Shown here: in pieces, positions 61,977 through 64,000 of the stretch
How positions within the stretch are numbered: position 1 is the first letter of the stretch
Layout: each line of letters starts with the position of its first letter
Origin: Lentihominibacter butyricus
GTDB lineage: Bacteria > Bacillota > Clostridia > Peptostreptococcales > Anaerovoracaceae
Direction of reading: 5' to 3'
Assembly: GCF_025567305.1 (NCBI RefSeq)
Contig: NZ_JAOQJP010000013.1
Location: 1 to 64,000, forward strand
DNA: 64,000 nt
Translations under genes and position numbers: made by a program
The notes under the pieces: generated by a model
The model's database searches: none
Seen by the model: only the letters and a program-made list of their open reading frames with translations
What the model was told of the DNA's origin: nothing

Positions 61977-64000
61977 TGAACATAATAGAAAAAATATCAC
62001 GTCTCGACGAGAAGCAGCGCGAGACACTGCTCGCCAGGATAAAGGCGGACGGCGAGAAGTACGGAGTCTACCCGCTGATGCCCGATCAGAAGACATTTCT
62101 GATGCGGCTCGCGGCAGGCAAGCCGGCTGTAGGCGAGCTCAACCTCAAGTTCATCGTCAAGATGGACGGCATCACGAGAGAGCGCGTCGAAGAGATCATA
62201 GATCAGCTGCTTTACATGCATGACGTGTTCAGATACAGATTCGTGAAAATAAACGGCGAGGATTTCCAGTACTTCGACAGAGAATCCGGACCGTACATAC
62301 AGGACGTGGACGAAAGCACCATCGACAGCTTTTTCCACTATGGATTCGATTTTGTCAGAGGAGATACCGGAGTGCGGTTCGGCATCATGAAAAACTCAGA
62401 GCAGAGCTTCAGCCTGCTGATATTCATGCACCACATCATCGCGGACGGATTCTCGATAGGCGTAGTGTGCAAGGACATCGTCAGGATACTGAACGGCACG
62501 GCGCAGAAGAGCGAGTACCAGTACGGCAGCTTCGCATGCGACATGAACCGTCCGGAGATGCAGGAGCGCAGGAGACAGGACATAGAATACTGGTGCGAAA
62601 AGCTTCGCGGCACAGACAAATTCCTGGATATGCCGACGGACTACAGCAGATCGTGCGACAGGGAAGATGTGGAGGGAACATACGGATTCACCATCGGCGA
62701 GGAAGGATACAGGAAGATCAGCGACAAGGCAAAGCAGTTGAAATGCAATATGTACAACGTGCTTTCATCGGTGTTTTCCATCGTGATGACGGGAATGTCA
62801 TCCAGGAAAGACATGGTCATGGCTATGACCTCGTTCAACAGGAGCGACGAGAAGATCAGCGGCCTGGTCGGTGATTTTGCGGCATTCCTCCCGCTCGTCT
62901 ACCATCGCAGAGACGAAATCAGCATAGACGGGTACATCGTGGAAAACGCGCAGCAGATGCAGGAGGATCTCGGGCACGGAGTGTTCATACCGATGGATAT
63001 CCAGAGCAGATATCCGTACGAATACCTGCAGAACGTGTTCCCGCTCTATCAGGTGATGTTCGCGTTCCACAGCAGCAGCATGCACGGCGGCATGGCGCAT
63101 GAGGTCGGCGGCGTGAAGCTTTCCATAGAGGACTACAACATCAGAGACATCGGCAGGATCCTGATGGATCTGATCGTGAGAGCCGACGATACAGGCAGCG
63201 GTCTCAACGTGTACATATCGTACAATTCCAAGATCTTCGCGCCGGAAACGATCAGAAATATCGCGGACATTTACGCGGAAGCGCTGGAAAGAGCGGTGAG
63301 CGGCAGCGATATGAAGATCGGCGAACTCACGCTTTCGGGCCGCAGCGTCGGACACGTGAGCGGAGAGATCCCGGAAGGTCTGAGACCTGCGGAGACGGAT
63401 ATCGCAGAAAGCGGCAGGCTGCATACGGACGGAGCCGATATATGTCTCGTCGACAGCTTCGGCAGACCGGTACCGGCAGGCTTTTACGGCAGAGTGATCG
63501 TCGATGAAAACGGTGCGTGGTATGAGACCGGAAAGACCGGATACATAAATAGCGAAAACAGCCTCGTCATCAGTGAGAGCCGGACTTATTTAATGAAAAA
63601 GGGCGGCAGGGTATACGATCTGGACGAGCTGCGAGAGATGCTGTCCGGGCAGTATCCGGATGCGGACGTCAGCCTTTCGGCGTACGGCGGCAGGCTCGTT
63701 CTCATGTATGATGGCGCAAAAGCTGCAGGTGACGGTATGCGTGCTCTCATGGAGGATGCGGACATCGTGATGGATACGGAGCGCATGCGCCAGAAGAACA
63801 CGATAGATTTCGTGTCAGCCGCGGCGAAAGCCATGGATGAGCTGGAAGCGACGGGCTGCAGCGTGCGGTTCGAGCAGAGAGAATACAATTCGGGCGACAT
63901 CATCATCAGCGGGACCGGTGCGGATGAAGCGGCGATCAGAGATATCGCAGAGTACAGCGGCACGGAAAAGCTGGGATTCCGCATCGAAGCAGGCAGCGGA
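61976..64000 (+). CDS. NRPS condensation-domain protein, 3' end outside the window
   Basis: The frame is open for 675 codons to the edge, so the gene is partial. ATG 61976 overlaps the preceding TGA. Residues about 30-440 are a condensation domain with the active motif HHIIADGFS (His near 152). From about 485, ICLVDSFGRPVPAGFYGRV then WYETGKTGYINSE resemble the A6-A8 end of an adenylation domain, but the ATP-binding core (A3-A5) is missing, so this looks like a vestigial adenylation tail. The domain would join an acyl or peptidyl chain to an amine or alcohol. Confidence 0.85.
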   Translation, partial: MNIIEKISRLDEKQRETLLARIKADGEKYGVYPLMPDQKTFLMRLAAGKPAVGELNLKFIVKMDGITRERVEEIIDQLLYMHDVFRYRFVKINGEDFQYFDRESGPYIQDVDESTIDSFFHYGFDFVRGDTGVRFGIMKNSEQSFSLLIFMHHIIADGFSIGVVCKDIVRILNGTAQKSEYQYGSFACDMNRPEMQERRRQDIEYWCEKLRGTDKFLDMPTDYSRSCDREDVEGTYGFTIGEEGYRKISDKAKQLKCNMYNVLSSVFSIVMTGMSSRKDMVMAMTSFNRSDEKISGLVGDFAAFLPLVYHRRDEISIDGYIVENAQQMQEDLGHGVFIPMDIQSRYPYEYLQNVFPLYQVMFAFHSSSMHGGMAHEVGGVKLSIEDYNIRDIGRILMDLIVRADDTGSGLNVYISYNSKIFAPETIRNIADIYAEALERAVSGSDMKIGELTLSGRSVGHVSGEIPEGLRPAETDIAESGRLHTDGADICLVDSFGRPVPAGFYGRVIVDENGAWYETGKTGYINSENSLVISESRTYLMKKGGRVYDLDELREMLSGQYPDADVSLSAYGGRLVLMYDGAKAAGDGMRALMEDADIVMDTERMRQKNTIDFVSAAAKAMDELEATGCSVRFEQREYNSGDIIISGTGADEAAIRDIAEYSGTEKLGFRIEAGSG

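Overview
The window reads as chromosome of an anaerobic, low-to-mid GC Firmicute, most likely class Clostridia. Support: purine-rich AGGAGG ribosome sites, TTGACA/TATAAT promoters with 16-18 bp spacers, a CIRCE-controlled clpB, a BceRSAB-type peptide-sensing module, DUF4317 and DUF5685 proteins, and a Gram-positive surface protein. The genus cannot be named from the sequence alone. No CRISPR array, transposase, integrase or complete prophage is visible.

Layout. 1-230: the 3' part of a 5S rRNA, then tRNA-Glu and a terminator. 230-1900: a surface-type ORF whose 5' end is broken. 2.0-7.25 kb: a TetR regulator, a heterodimeric ABC exporter pair and a MarR regulator. 7.3-9.8 kb: iron-type alcohol dehydrogenase, macrodomain hydrolase, alpha/beta hydrolase. 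9.8-10.4 kb: tRNA-Leu with possible integration-scar repeats. 10.4-12.7 kb: a beta-helix surface protein. 12.8-19.6 kb: a 34-bp palindrome, CIRCE and clpB, DUF4317, and a DUF5685/J-domain/membrane operon. 19.6-25.6 kb: an M20 amidohydrolase followed by response regulator, histidine kinase, ATPase and permease. 25.8-28.9 kb: CCA-adding-type nucleotidyltransferase and M18 aminopeptidase. 29-42.4 kb: a polymorphic-toxin locus with a 3172-residue secreted RHS protein (Hint plus GIY-YIG-like tip), two mosaic Imm26/Imm51-like immunity genes, two other putative immunity genes, a broken toxin tip and a duplicated promoter cassette. 42.4-43.2 kb: a HAD phosphatase.

43.4-64 kb is a hybrid polyketide/nonribosomal-peptide cluster that runs off the right edge. 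Its leftward arm holds a crotonyl-CoA carboxylase/reductase-like enzyme, an ACP and a ketosynthase; a C39-peptidase ABC transporter preceded by a previously unlisted 37-codon double-glycine peptide gene; and an Sfp-type phosphopantetheinyl transferase. Its rightward arm holds a free carrier protein, an ABC ATPase and FtsX-type permease, a KS-AT-MT-ACP polyketide synthase, an acyl-ligase-KR-PCP protein, and a condensation-domain protein followed by what looks like a vestigial adenylation tail.

The most interesting signal is a shared 16-bp operator, GTTAG-N6-CTAAC. It sits just downstream of the predicted start point of all three main promoters of this cluster (reductase operon, peptide/transporter operon, synthase operon). 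This ties the small double-glycine peptide to the megasynthase genes as one regulon. A related site lies in the promoter of the ABC pair at 2.99 kb. A second window-wide oddity is low-complexity Gly/Ala/Ser/Asp-rich segments inserted in, or appended to, otherwise conserved enzymes in at least eight genes.
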